Part shown: piece after piece, positions 22,860-32,587 of the stretch
Numbering within the stretch: the stretch's first letter is position 1
Layout of the letters: each line of letters begins with the position of its first letter
Made by a program: the position numbers and the translations under genes
Source of the DNA: Gemmatimonadota bacterium
GTDB lineage: Bacteria > Gemmatimonadota > Gemmatimonadetes > Longimicrobiales > Gaopeijiaceae
Direction of reading: 5' to 3'
NCBI GenBank assembly: GCA_022571515.1
Contig: JACZXQ010000022.1
Span: 1 to 63,160 of the forward strand
DNA: 63,160 bases
The notes under the pieces: model-generated
What the model was told of the DNA's origin: nothing
Seen by the model: the letters and a program-made list of their open reading frames with translations, nothing else
Databases searched by the model: none

Positions 22860-24823
22860 AGAAGGTCACCCGGGCGGACCGACGCCTGATATTCAGGCGC
22901 AGAACACTATTGGCCGGCTGGCTGCTGGCCGCCGGAGTGGTGGTCTGGCGGGCCGGCCAGATCCAGATCGCCGAGGGAGCCACATGGCGCGCCCAGGCCG
23001 AGTCCCAGCACCGGATGAGCGCCGAAGTCGTAGCTGCTCGCGGATCGGTTGTGGACCGGAACCGAGTGGAACTGGCCCTCAGCCGCGAAACCTACCGCGT
23101 GAGTGTGGCTCCACACGAACTCGAAGATGCGGATGCGGTAGCCGAGTTGTTGGCCGCCTCCCTGGACATGCGCCGGGCCACGGTGCGTCGGGCCACCCAT
23201 TCCGATGCCAGATGGCGGGTACTCCACGGGAGCTATCCTCCGAGCGTCCGCGAGGCTCTCACGGGCGTCACCGGCGTGTACCTGGAGCGCGAACTCCAGC
23301 GCTTCTATCCCCAGGGTGAGCTCGCGAGAGGCTTGCTCGGCGTGGTGAAGAACGGTCGAGGCGTGGGCGGGATCGAGCAAGCCTTCGACGAGCTGCTCCA
23401 GGGTCGGGCGGGCCGCGACATTCTGGCGAGAGACAACAACGGTAAGCCCATCCCCGGTGCGGCAACCCGTGTCGAAGAGCCGCAGTCCGGCAACCACGTC
23501 GTCTTGACGATCGATCTCGAACTGCAGGAGATCGCACAGGAAGCGCTCGGCGAAGCCGTGGCATCGACCGACGCGGCGGGCGGCGATCTTCTCGTCACCG
23601 ATCCCCGTACAGGGGACATCCTGGCCATGGTCTCGCTCAGGGACGGTTCGACGGCATCGCTCTCCGCGATCAATACGCCCTACGAGCCCGGGTCGATCCT
23701 GAAGCCGTTCACGGTCGCGGGACTCCTCGAGCATGGGCTGGCGACCCTCGACGATGAGATCGACACCGGCGACGGGACTTGGGAGGTTGCGGGACGCAAG
23801 ATCTCCGACTCCAGCCCCAGAAAAGGCATTTTGACCCTTGGAGACGCCATACGCGTATCCTCCAACGTCGCGATCGCCAAGGCTGCACAATCCCTGACCC
23901 CGAGCCAGCACTATCAGGTGCTGCGCGACTTCGGCTTCGGGGCTCCGTCCGGGATCGGCCTGGCCGGGGAAGTGGCGGGCACGCTGCGCCGTCCGGATCA
24001 GTGGAGCCTCCAGTCATCGGCGTCCCTGGCCATCGGCTACGAGATCGCGGTGACGCCGCTCCAGATGGCCATGGCATACGGCGCTCTCGCGAATGGCGGA
24101 ACGTTGATGGCCCCCCGCCTCGTAACAGAAGTTCGCGATCCGGATGATCGCGTCATCCTGCGCATCGAGCCTCGCGTTGTACGGCGGGTGGTCGGTAAGA
24201 GTGTGACGCGAGAGCTGGTTCGGGTCCTGGTCGATGTCGTCGAAGACGGAACCGGGACCGCCGCGCGTCTGAGCACGTTCTCGGTCGCGGGGAAGAGCGG
24301 CACCAGCCGGGCCGTCGGGCCGGACGGCCGTTACGAGAAGGGTGCATACTTCGCGTCCTTCGTGGGGTTCATCCCGGCCGAGAACCCCCAACTCGTGGTG
24401 TTCGTGAAGCTCGACCGGCCACAGGGGGCCTCGTACTACGGCGGATCCACGGCAGCACCGGTGAGCCGTGCCACCATGGAGGCGATCCTCGCGGCTGGGC
24501 ATACGCCTCTGGACCGCCGTGCCCTCGCTCGCGCGACAGGGCCTTCGCCCCAGCCGGAGCCCGTCCGATTCGCATCGCTACAGGCACCGATCTCCTCCAA
24601 TCAGCCCGTGCGCTCCCAGCCCTCGGACGACCAGGCGGCCGTCCCCGTTCCGGCCGTTGAAGGGTTGACGGCGAGATCCGCGGCACGCCGCCTGCATGCC
24701 ATGGGGTTCAGAGTGATTCTGAACGGGAGTGGGCACGTGTCGAAGACGATACCGGAAGCAGGGGTGCGGATCGCGCGCGGGGACACAGTGCGTGTGTGGG
24801 TGGGGGGATTGAACCATGAATAG
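22856..24823 (+). CDS. ftsI: Septal peptidoglycan transpeptidase FtsI (PBP3) with C-terminal PASTA domain
   Basis: The class B penicillin-binding protein that cross-links septal peptidoglycan. Of its 655 residues, one membrane anchor covers about 14-32, a dimerisation region follows, and the transpeptidase domain carries S280-x-x-K283 (GSILKPF), SSN (335-337) and KSGT (480-483). A single PASTA-like module is at about 590-655 (VPAVEGLTARSAARRL onward), which proteobacterial FtsI lacks but Spo/PBP2x-like relatives have. The GTG start overlaps ftsL by four bases and the end overlaps murE by eight. Confidence 0.94.
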   Translation: MKKVTRADRRLIFRRRTLLAGWLLAAGVVVWRAGQIQIAEGATWRAQAESQHRMSAEVVAARGSVVDRNRVELALSRETYRVSVAPHELEDADAVAELLAASLDMRRATVRRATHSDARWRVLHGSYPPSVREALTGVTGVYLERELQRFYPQGELARGLLGVVKNGRGVGGIEQAFDELLQGRAGRDILARDNNGKPIPGAATRVEEPQSGNHVVLTIDLELQEIAQEALGEAVASTDAAGGDLLVTDPRTGDILAMVSLRDGSTASLSAINTPYEPGSILKPFTVAGLLEHGLATLDDEIDTGDGTWEVAGRKISDSSPRKGILTLGDAIRVSSNVAIAKAAQSLTPSQHYQVLRDFGFGAPSGIGLAGEVAGTLRRPDQWSLQSSASLAIGYEIAVTPLQMAMAYGALANGGTLMAPRLVTEVRDPDDRVILRIEPRVVRRVVGKSVTRELVRVLVDVVEDGTGTAARLSTFSVAGKSGTSRAVGPDGRYEKGAYFASFVGFIPAENPQLVVFVKLDRPQGASYYGGSTAAPVSRATMEAILAAGHTPLDRRALARATGPSPQPEPVRFASLQAPISSNQPVRSQPSDDQAAVPVPAVEGLTARSAARRLHAMGFRVILNGSGHVSKTIPEAGVRIARGDTVRVWVGGLNHE

Positions 24824-26294
24824 GGAAGCGGTTTCGTTGGCCTCCGTAACCGAGGTCCTCCGGGCTGCGGGTCTCATTCAAGAGATCCATGGCCCGGAGG
24901 ACGTTGCGCTTCATGGGGTGACGCAGGACTCTCGTGACGTTGATCCCGGTGACCTCTTCCTGGCCTGGAAAGGGGATCAGCACGACGCTCACGACTTCGT
25001 GAGTACCGCCGCCGAGACGGGGGCCGTTGCCGCCGTCGTCGAGCGTCCCGTCGCCGAAGCGAAGATCCCACAACTCCAGGTTTCCAACGGTCGCCGCTCG
25101 GCGGCCCTCGCCGCGGATGTGGTAATGGGTTCGCCCTGGAAGAGCCTGTTCACGGTCGGCGTGACAGGGACCAACGGCAAGACGACCACGGCCCTGCTCA
25201 CGCGGCACATTTTGGCCGCCCGCGGCCCTGCCGCAGCGATGGGTACGTTGGGGTTGGTCGACGCCGACGGCACGGTCCGGCCGGGCTCCGAAGGTCTCAC
25301 CACACCGGGCCCGGTGAAGGTCTCGGAGTGGCTTCGCGAGTTGGCGGACGACGGAGTAGAGGCCGTGGCGATGGAGGCGTCCTCTCACGCTCTCGCGCAG
25401 CATCGCCTCGACGGCGTCCGCTTCGACGCCGCCATCTTCACGAACCTGAGCCGTGACCACCTGGACTACCACGAGTCGTTCGAGGACTACCTGTCGGCCA
25501 AGGCACGTCTCCTCGGGCTGGTGAAGGACGACGGCGTGGCCATTGTCAACGGCGACGACCCTGCATGGGCCGATCTGCCGATGTCGGGCACCCACACCAT
25601 TTCGTATGCGGTCCAGTCGGATGCCGAGATTCGCGGCGTGGCGCTCGAACCCGGCCTGGAGGGGACCCGGTTCCGGATGGCGGTCGATGGTGATGAGTAT
25701 CCGGTGGACCTACCGCTGTTGGGGCGTTTCAACGTAGAGAATGCCCTGGCTGCCGCCGCCGCGGCAGCGGCGGCGGGCCTCGAGCTGGACCTCGTCGCGG
25801 AGCGGCTGAGCCAGGCGCCCCAACTCCCTGGTCGCATGGAGATCGTGACTCGTGACCCCTTCATGGTCCTGATCGACTTCGCCCACACTCCGGACGCGTT
25901 GAAGCGCGTACTGGAGGCGCTTCGGGCCGATGTCGCTGGGCGCCTCATCGTGGTGTTCGGTGCGGGCGGCGACCGTGACGCGACCAAGCGACCACTGATG
26001 GGGGAAGCGGTCGCCGGCCTCGCGGATCTCGCCATCGTCACGTCCGACAACCCTCGCACCGAAGACCCCGACGCCATCATCGATGACGTCGTTGCGGGTA
26101 TGGCCGAGAGCACCTACGAGCGCCTGTCTGACCGCAAGGCGGCGATATGCCGCGCGCTTGATATGGCGCAAGCCGGCGACACCGTGGTGCTGGCCGGCAA
26201 GGGCCACGAGAGCTACCAGGCGGTCGGTACCGAGCGCCTGCCCTTCGACGAACGGGCAATCGTGCGCGAGTACCTGAAGGGCGGAGAGCGATGA
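24816..26294 (+). CDS. murE: UDP-MurNAc-tripeptide synthetase MurE (probably meso-DAP adding)
   Basis: The ligase that adds the third residue to UDP-MurNAc-L-Ala-D-Glu. The 492-residue product has the ATP loop GVTGTNGKTTT (about 115-125) and the carbamylated-lysine region (LSAKARLLG). SDNPRTEDP contains DNPR, the motif linked to meso-diaminopimelate specificity rather than lysine. This supports a DAP-type Gram-negative wall. The gene is embedded in the dcw cluster, overlapping ftsI by eight bases and murF by four. Confidence 0.96.
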   Translation: MNREAVSLASVTEVLRAAGLIQEIHGPEDVALHGVTQDSRDVDPGDLFLAWKGDQHDAHDFVSTAAETGAVAAVVERPVAEAKIPQLQVSNGRRSAALAADVVMGSPWKSLFTVGVTGTNGKTTTALLTRHILAARGPAAAMGTLGLVDADGTVRPGSEGLTTPGPVKVSEWLRELADDGVEAVAMEASSHALAQHRLDGVRFDAAIFTNLSRDHLDYHESFEDYLSAKARLLGLVKDDGVAIVNGDDPAWADLPMSGTHTISYAVQSDAEIRGVALEPGLEGTRFRMAVDGDEYPVDLPLLGRFNVENALAAAAAAAAAGLELDLVAERLSQAPQLPGRMEIVTRDPFMVLIDFAHTPDALKRVLEALRADVAGRLIVVFGAGGDRDATKRPLMGEAVAGLADLAIVTSDNPRTEDPDAIIDDVVAGMAESTYERLSDRKAAICRALDMAQAGDTVVLAGKGHESYQAVGTERLPFDERAIVREYLKGGER

Positions 26295-27700
26295 TGGGCG
26301 CCTACGTCTGGACGGACGAGCGCGTACGGGCCGCCCTGGGCCTGCCGGTTGGATCCGGTGGTGGAGAGCGGTCCTTCACGCGGGTGTCGACGGACTCCCG
26401 CAGTGTGGAGCCGGGCGAACTCTTCGTAGCCCTCGAGGGCGAGCACTTCGACGGACACGATTATGTCGCGGACGCGCTGAAAAAAGGCGCCTGTGGCGCT
26501 GTGGTGTCCCGGTACCTGGATCGTGTCGACCCCGGTGCCGTCTACGAGGTCGACGACACGCTCCTCGCCCTTGGACGGCTCGCCTCCCACCGCCGCGAGG
26601 CACTGAACGCATCGATCGTCGCGATCACCGGGTCGTCCGGAAAGACGGGGACGAAGGATCTCACGCGGGGCGCGCTTGAGGGTTCGCTACGCGTTCACGC
26701 CACGCCGGGAAACCTCAACAACCGGATCGGCCTTCCGATGACGCTTCTGGCGGCTCCGGACGAAGCCGAGGTCGTCGTGCTCGAGATGGGTACCAACGAG
26801 CCTGGCGAGATCGGTACTCTCGCCGTGATCGCGGCGGCACAGATCGGCGTGATCACCACCGTCTCGGAGACCCATCTGGAAAAGCTGGAGTCTCTCGACG
26901 GTGTGTTGACGGAGAAGCTGGCGCTGCTGAGCGGGCTCGCGGCCGACGGTCAGGCCGTAGTCGGAGACGAACCGAGTGAACTGCCGGACGCCGCCAGGAA
27001 GCTCCGCCCGACATGTCGTGTCGCCGGGTGGACCGACCGGGCCGACGCGGAGTTGAGGCCCGACCGACCGGAGATGGACATCCAGGGACGGTGGGGCTTC
27101 CACTGGAAGGGACACGCGGTCAGCCTAGAGACACCGGGCAGGCATACGGTACGGAATGCCCTGCTCGCGTTGACCGTGGCGGACATGCTAGACGTTGCTC
27201 CCGAGCGGGCGGCCGAGGGCGTCAGTGGTGTCCGCCCGACCGGAATGCGCGGCGAGGTCCGTCGGCTCGGTGGGCTGAGCCTGATCCTCGATTGCTACAA
27301 CGCCAACCCGCAGAGCACGCGCGCGGCCATCGACTTGCTCGCAGATCTCTCGGCCAGACGCCGAGTGTTGTTCCTGGGCACCATGCTGGAGCTCGGCCCC
27401 CGTAGCGAAGAACTACATGGCCAGGTGTTGAGCTACGCGTGCGCGGGACGCGTCGAGACCGTCGTGGCAACCGGTGAGTTCGCGAGGGCCGCCAGGTCCG
27501 TTCCGGCGCTCCAGGCATGTTCAGGACTCTTGGTTCAGGACGACCCGGAGGCCGCGTACTCCGAGCTCCGTTCGAGGCTCGAGGGCGACGAGACCGTTCT
27601 TCTGAAGGCGTCGCGTGGCGTCGAGCTGGAGCGACTCATCCCGATGCTGGAGGAGGATTTCGGGACCGCCGCCTCGGCGGACACAGCGGGGAGGCCATGA
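26291..27700 (+). CDS. murF: UDP-MurNAc-tripeptide-D-Ala-D-Ala ligase MurF
   Basis: Adds D-Ala-D-Ala to the UDP-MurNAc-tripeptide, finishing the cytoplasmic pentapeptide precursor. The 469-residue product has the N-terminal substrate domain (RVSTDSRSVEPGELFVALEG) and the ATP loop GSSGKT (114-119). It also has the EMGTNEPGEI block and the central LILDCYNANPQS segment, all family marks. It begins within the murE stop and ends 3 bp before mraY. No ddl gene accompanies it here, so D-Ala-D-Ala must be made elsewhere. Confidence 0.95.
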   Translation: MMGAYVWTDERVRAALGLPVGSGGGERSFTRVSTDSRSVEPGELFVALEGEHFDGHDYVADALKKGACGAVVSRYLDRVDPGAVYEVDDTLLALGRLASHRREALNASIVAITGSSGKTGTKDLTRGALEGSLRVHATPGNLNNRIGLPMTLLAAPDEAEVVVLEMGTNEPGEIGTLAVIAAAQIGVITTVSETHLEKLESLDGVLTEKLALLSGLAADGQAVVGDEPSELPDAARKLRPTCRVAGWTDRADAELRPDRPEMDIQGRWGFHWKGHAVSLETPGRHTVRNALLALTVADMLDVAPERAAEGVSGVRPTGMRGEVRRLGGLSLILDCYNANPQSTRAAIDLLADLSARRRVLFLGTMLELGPRSEELHGQVLSYACAGRVETVVATGEFARAARSVPALQACSGLLVQDDPEAAYSELRSRLEGDETVLLKASRGVELERLIPMLEEDFGTAASADTAGRP

Positions 27701-27703
27701 GCC

Positions 27704-28810
27704 ATGCTCTACCACCTGCTGCCTCAATACGCCGATGTCCACATAATATTCAACCTGTTCCGGTTCATCACGTTTCGGGCAACCGGTGCGCTGGTGACGT
27801 CTCTGCTCCTGGCGTTCTTGCTGGGGCCGATGACCATTCGCTGGCTGGAGCGGATGCGTTTCCGCGAGGTCGTGCGGGAGCACGGACCTCAGAACCATGT
27901 GGGAAAGGCCGGCACGCCGACCATGGGGGGCGTCCTCATCCTGATGGCCTCCGGGCTTTCGACCCTTCTCTGGGCGGAGCTCACCAACTGGTACACATGG
28001 ATCGCGCTGGTGGCGCTTGTCTGGATGGGGCTGATCGGGTTCATGGACGACTACTTGAAGGTGGTCAAGCGTCGTCCAGGCGGACTCATCGCACGCTACA
28101 AGATGATCGGCCAACTCACGCTCGGGTTGGGGATCGGCCTGTTTCTGGTGTTGAGGCCGCTCGCCCCGATGGACCCCAACCAGACGATGCTGCCGTTCTT
28201 CTCCGGTTGGTCACTGTGGATTTGGCCGCCGCTCTACGTGGTCTTTGTCGCCGTGGTGCTTTCGGGAAGCTCGAACGCCGTCAACCTCACGGACGGCCTC
28301 GACGGGTTGGCCACGGGACTTTCGGCCATCGCGGCTGCGACCTTCGCAATCTTCGCCTACCTCATGGGGCGCGTGGACAGCTCCACCTACCTCGGCCTGT
28401 TCTACCTGCCCGGGTCCGGGGAGTTGGCGATCTTCGCGCTCGGACTTTCGGGGGCGTGCCTGGGCTTCCTCTGGTACAACGCGCACCCCGCCGAGGTCTT
28501 CATGGGCGACACGGGAGCGTTGGCGATCGGATCTGCCATCGGGGCGATGGCGATCCTTCTCAAGGCAGAATTCCTGCTCGTGATCGTGGGTGGGGTGTTC
28601 GTCCTGGAGGTGCTCTCCGTAATGCTCCAGGTCGGTTACTTCCGCTACACGGCGCGCAGGTACGGGGAGGGGCGCCGCGTGCTCAGGATGGCGCCCATCC
28701 ATCATCACTTCGAAAAGCTGGGATGGCCCGAGAGCAAGATCGTGATCCGGTTTTGGATCATGGGAATCCTCTGCTCCATGTTGGCCTTCGCAGCCCTGAA
28801 AATCCGCTAG
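27704..28810 (+). CDS. mraY: Phospho-MurNAc-pentapeptide transferase MraY
   Basis: Integral membrane enzyme that moves phospho-MurNAc-pentapeptide to undecaprenyl phosphate, forming lipid I. Its 368 residues form about ten membrane helices. The conserved cytoplasmic loops include GKAGTPTMGG, the aspartate pair in GFMDDYLKV, NLTDGLDGLA and the MGDTGALAIG motif, and the C-terminal block PIHHHFEKLGWPE. Length and loop order are standard. It follows murF by 3 bp. Confidence 0.97.
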   Translation: MLYHLLPQYADVHIIFNLFRFITFRATGALVTSLLLAFLLGPMTIRWLERMRFREVVREHGPQNHVGKAGTPTMGGVLILMASGLSTLLWAELTNWYTWIALVALVWMGLIGFMDDYLKVVKRRPGGLIARYKMIGQLTLGLGIGLFLVLRPLAPMDPNQTMLPFFSGWSLWIWPPLYVVFVAVVLSGSSNAVNLTDGLDGLATGLSAIAAATFAIFAYLMGRVDSSTYLGLFYLPGSGELAIFALGLSGACLGFLWYNAHPAEVFMGDTGALAIGSAIGAMAILLKAEFLLVIVGGVFVLEVLSVMLQVGYFRYTARRYGEGRRVLRMAPIHHHFEKLGWPESKIVIRFWIMGILCSMLAFAALKIR

Positions 28811-28849
28811 GGTGTGGAGAAATGGACCACAACGACGCGGAGAGCGGCA

Positions 28850-30259
28850 GTGAGCAGGGGAGCAAGCACGTTGGAAGGTGCACAGGTAGCGATCGTGGGC
28901 CTGGCTGCGAGCGGATACGCCGCAGCCGAATTGGCACTCAACCGAGGAGGAACAGTTTATGTCTCGGATTTGCGTACTGACGCCGCAACTTCAGCTCGTG
29001 GAAACGAGCTCCGCGCCTTGGGAGCCCGGGTCGAACTCGGGGGGCACTCCGTGGCACGAATCGCCGCGAGTCAAACCGTGGTGGTCAGTCCTGGAGTCCC
29101 GCCGGACGCTCCGGTGCTCGTCGAACTCCGCCGAGCAGGAGTCCGTTGGATCTCCGAGCCTGAGTTCGCCTTTCGGTTCTTCGATGGTGCACTGATTGCC
29201 GTGACTGGAACGAACGGCAAGACGACCACGGCCATGCTGACCGCGCACCTCCTCGAGGCAGCGGGCGTCGATGTGGCCCTCGGCGGGAACGTGGGCATCG
29301 GCCTGGCCCCTCCCGCCTCGGCGTTGGCTCTCAGGGAGCCGGCTCCGGCGTGGTATGTGGTCGAGATGAGCTCGTTCCAGTTGGCGGACATCGACACGTT
29401 CCGTCCGGATATCGGCGTGGTGACCAACCTCGCGCCGGACCATCTGGACCGGTACGAGTCGGTGGCCGCGTACTATGGCGACAAGGCACGCCTGTTCGAC
29501 AATGCGGATGAGGACTCGGCGTGGGTCCTCTACCGAGATGACCCAGCCGTGCGTGAGATCGCCGGAGATGCTGCGGGGCGGCGCCTCTACTTCAGTGCGC
29601 GTACATCCGGGTTCTCCGGGACCTACCTGAAGGACGGATTCTTGACGCTGGGCGTCGAAGGCGAACCCGAAGTCGGCGTACTCGAGGCGGACCGGTTGCC
29701 CCTGCTCGGGGAGCACAACGTAGAGAATGCGCTGGCTGCCATGCTCGCCGCGCACCTTGCCGGCGCCGGCCCAGCAGCGATGGGGCAGGGCTTGGAGAGC
29801 GCGCCTGTCCTACCACATCGCCTGGAGCTGGTGGTGGAGGGTCGGGGCGTGCGGTGGGTGAACGACTCCAAGGCCACCAACGTGGCCGCCGCGGTGAGTG
29901 CGATCAAGAGCTTGTCCGGGCCACTGGTGGTCATGCTCGGCGGGAAGGACAAAGGCGAGGACTTCGGACCGCTCGCGCAGGTACTGAAGGACAAGGTGAG
30001 GGCCACGGTCATCTTTGGTGAGGCGCGTGACCGCATAGCGTCGGCGATCGGTGACGCTGTCGCGAACGTCCTCGTCTGTGAGTCATTCGAAGACGCCTTG
30101 GCGACTGCTGCCCGCGCGGCTCGGCCGGGTGATACGGTGCTGCTTTCCCCCGCGTGCTCCAGCTTCGACATGTTCGAGAACTACGAGGAGCGTGGGACCC
30201 GGTTCGCGGAACTGGCCAAGGAGGTCGCCCACTCGGCGCCCGGCGGAGAGGCGCACTGA
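28850..30259 (+). CDS. murD: UDP-MurNAc-L-Ala:D-Glu ligase MurD
   Basis: Adds D-glutamate to UDP-MurNAc-L-alanine. The product (469 residues from this start) opens with a Rossmann-like UDP-binding domain (VAIVGLAASGYAAAELAL) and carries the ATP loop TGTNGKTTTAML. It also has EMSSFQLADID and the C-terminal VNDSKATNVAA and GGKDKGEDF blocks. The GTG at 28850 is chosen for the GGAG upstream and because the family begins here; a GTG at 28814 would add twelve polar residues. Its stop overlaps the ftsW start by one base. Confidence 0.95.
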   Translation: MSRGASTLEGAQVAIVGLAASGYAAAELALNRGGTVYVSDLRTDAATSARGNELRALGARVELGGHSVARIAASQTVVVSPGVPPDAPVLVELRRAGVRWISEPEFAFRFFDGALIAVTGTNGKTTTAMLTAHLLEAAGVDVALGGNVGIGLAPPASALALREPAPAWYVVEMSSFQLADIDTFRPDIGVVTNLAPDHLDRYESVAAYYGDKARLFDNADEDSAWVLYRDDPAVREIAGDAAGRRLYFSARTSGFSGTYLKDGFLTLGVEGEPEVGVLEADRLPLLGEHNVENALAAMLAAHLAGAGPAAMGQGLESAPVLPHRLELVVEGRGVRWVNDSKATNVAAAVSAIKSLSGPLVVMLGGKDKGEDFGPLAQVLKDKVRATVIFGEARDRIASAIGDAVANVLVCESFEDALATAARAARPGDTVLLSPACSSFDMFENYEERGTRFAELAKEVAHSAPGGEAH

Positions 30260-31431
30260 TGGCGCGCCCGGTGGACGTGGCCCCCGCGCGTACCGCGTCG
30301 CTCGCCGACATCGGGCTCGAGCGAGGCTGGGAGCCGGCCGCGCTGCTCGTGACAACGCTGCTCCTTCTCGCGTTCGGGCTCGTGACGCTCTACTCAGCGA
30401 GCGCATTCCTGGCCCGCAGCCAGGCTCTTCCCGACTACTACTACGTGCTGCGCCAGATCAGCGGTGCCGCCATCGGACTGGCGGCGCTGGCGCTGTGTGC
30501 GCGGGTCCCGTACCGCACCTGGCGACACCTGGCGTGGCCCATGGTGATCGGGGTCTGGATTCTCCTCATGATCCTGATCATTCCGGGGACGGAGTCCATC
30601 GCTCCAAAAATAAACGGGGCCCACCGGTGGTTGAGAGTCGGCGTCACCATCCAGCCGTCGGAGCTCGCCAAGGTGGCGGTGGTGGTGTGGACCGCGGCAC
30701 TGGCCGTGAAGAAGGGCGAGAGCTTTCGGAGTCTACGGAAAGGGCTGCTACCCTTCCTCGTGGTATGGTGCGCCCTCCTGGTCCCGATCGCCCTCCAGCC
30801 GGACTTTTCGACGGCCGCGTTGGTCGGGCTCATGGGTGCACTGGTCGTGTACGCGGCGGGCGGGCGCATCGGCCACTTCGTGTTCTTGGCGCTGCTCGCC
30901 CTGCCTGCGGTGTGGAGAGAGTTGAGCGTGACCTTTCGGGCTCGCCGGCTCGCCGCCTTCCTGGACCCCTCGGCCGACCCGGCTGGAGCGGGCTTTCAGG
31001 TGAAACAATCGCTGATCGCCTTGGGATCGGGTGGGCTCGCTGGCGTGGGTTTCGGCCAGGGCCGGCAACGCTTCGGTTTCCTGCCGGAGGCCCACAACGA
31101 CTTCATCTTCGCGATGATCGGGGAGGAGTGGGGCCTGATCGGTGTGGTCGTGACGGTCGGACTCTATGTGATCCTGATCTTGGTGGGCTTCCGGATCGCT
31201 TCCCAGGCGAGGGACCACTTCGGCGAGTTGTTGGCGATCGGCCTCACGGGGATGATCGCGCTACAGGCGTTCCTGCACATGGCCGTGGGATTGAGCCTCG
31301 TACCGCCGACAGGGTTGGCGCTGCCGCTCATCTCCTACGGGCGCTCCAATATGGTTGTGACGTTGCTAGCGATTGGTATCCTGATGGCCGTGGCCCGGGA
31401 GACCGAGCAGATGAGGTTGAGCGGTGCATGA
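30259..31431 (+). CDS. ftsW: SEDS peptidoglycan polymerase FtsW
   Basis: The septal glycan-strand polymerase that works with FtsI. The 390-residue product has about ten membrane helices and the SEDS signatures: GAHRWLRVG followed by IQPSELAK, the PEAHNDFIFAMIGEEWG block with the essential aspartate, and PLISYGRSNM near the end. The last differs from the usual SYGGSS. The ATG shares its A with the murD stop (TGATG), and the longer open frame upstream lies inside murD. The 3' end overlaps murG by eight bases. Confidence 0.95.
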   Translation: MARPVDVAPARTASLADIGLERGWEPAALLVTTLLLLAFGLVTLYSASAFLARSQALPDYYYVLRQISGAAIGLAALALCARVPYRTWRHLAWPMVIGVWILLMILIIPGTESIAPKINGAHRWLRVGVTIQPSELAKVAVVVWTAALAVKKGESFRSLRKGLLPFLVVWCALLVPIALQPDFSTAALVGLMGALVVYAAGGRIGHFVFLALLALPAVWRELSVTFRARRLAAFLDPSADPAGAGFQVKQSLIALGSGGLAGVGFGQGRQRFGFLPEAHNDFIFAMIGEEWGLIGVVVTVGLYVILILVGFRIASQARDHFGELLAIGLTGMIALQAFLHMAVGLSLVPPTGLALPLISYGRSNMVVTLLAIGILMAVARETEQMRLSGA

Positions 31432-32587
31432 GGGGCCGGTCGTTCTCTTCGCTGGTGGAGGCTCCGGTGGACACCTCTATCCAGCCCTGGCGCTCTGCGA
31501 CGCTCTGGTCCGTCTCAGGCCCGATGTCAGGCCGGTCTTTCTCGGGTCGCGGCACGGCCTGGAAGCGCGGGTCCTCCCGCAGCGGGGGCTTGAACACGTT
31601 CTCCTTCCGGTTCGGGGCTTCCACCGCGGGCGCCTCCTCGAGAACGCGGGGTTCTTGTCCGCGCTGGTCGTTTCTCTGGACCAGGTGGCGGACGCCTTTC
31701 ACCGCCTTCGGCCGGAGCTCGTCGTGCTGACCGGGGGCTACGCGAGCGGCCCGGCGGGCGTCATGGCGGTGTTGCGGGGGGTCCCTCTGGCCGTCCAGGA
31801 GCAGAACGCGGTGCCCGGCGTCACCGCGCGTATTCTCGCGCGCTGGGCGAGACAGGTGCACGTGGCGTTCCCGGAGGCCGTCCGGCATTTCCCGGCCGGA
31901 GCGGCGAATATCACGCGTGTGACCGGAAACCCCATACGCCCGCCCGCTCGAGTCGACAGCGCGGCCGTCAGGGCCGCGCTGGGCCTCGATCCGCACCGGC
32001 ACGTGGTCATCGTGGTGGGCGGAAGCCAGGGGTCGGCCGCGCTCAACGCGCTGGTTACAGAGGCCGTGGTGGGAGCCGTCGAGGGCTCGGGTGCTCCACC
32101 CACGAGCTGGCAGCTGCTATGGGCTACGGGCCCAAACCACCTGGAGAGCGTGGTGTCTGCGTTCGAACAGCTGGGGGGAGCCCCCTCGTGGGTGCGAATC
32201 GTGGGTTACATCGACGACATGCCCTCTGCGCTCTCCGTGGCCGACCTGGCCCTGAGCCGCGCCGGTGCGATGGCGACGTCGGAGTTCCTCGCCTGGGGCC
32301 TTCCCGCCGTGCTGGTGCCGCTGCCCACGTCGGCCGCGGGTCACCAGGAGCAGAACGCGAAGGCGCTCTCGGCCGCCGGCGCGGCGGTGCACATGCCGCA
32401 GGACGGGCTCTCAGCCACCTCGCTATGGCGGGAACTGGTGACCCTGATGGGCGACTCGAGCCGGCTGAAGGCCCTATCAGCCGCCGCTCTCGAGCGGAGC
32501 CGGCCCGACGCGGCCAAAGACATCGCCGAGGACCTGGCGCACCTCCTGCCCCCTCCGGCCACGTACGGTGAGGGAGGTTCACGATGA
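31424..32587 (+). CDS. murG: UDP-GlcNAc:lipid I N-acetylglucosaminyltransferase MurG
   Basis: Adds GlcNAc to lipid I at the inner face of the membrane, giving lipid II. The 387-residue GT-B fold protein has the N-terminal glycine loop GGGSGGHLYPALAL and the second glycine loop GGSQGSAALN. The donor-site block LSRAGAMATSEFLAWGLPAVLVPLP and the membrane-associated hydrophobic patch are in the usual order. The GTG start lies inside the ftsW 3' end, and the end overlaps murC by four bases. Confidence 0.95.
   Translation: MHEGPVVLFAGGGSGGHLYPALALCDALVRLRPDVRPVFLGSRHGLEARVLPQRGLEHVLLPVRGFHRGRLLENAGFLSALVVSLDQVADAFHRLRPELVVLTGGYASGPAGVMAVLRGVPLAVQEQNAVPGVTARILARWARQVHVAFPEAVRHFPAGAANITRVTGNPIRPPARVDSAAVRAALGLDPHRHVVIVVGGSQGSAALNALVTEAVVGAVEGSGAPPTSWQLLWATGPNHLESVVSAFEQLGGAPSWVRIVGYIDDMPSALSVADLALSRAGAMATSEFLAWGLPAVLVPLPTSAAGHQEQNAKALSAAGAAVHMPQDGLSATSLWRELVTLMGDSSRLKALSAAALERSRPDAAKDIAEDLAHLLPPPATYGEGGSR

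Noticed and set aside
27517-28980. Forward open frame (487 codons) in another frame over murF and mraY
   Set aside because: It overlaps two unmistakable cell-wall genes in a different frame and has the Gly/Arg/His composition of a shadow.
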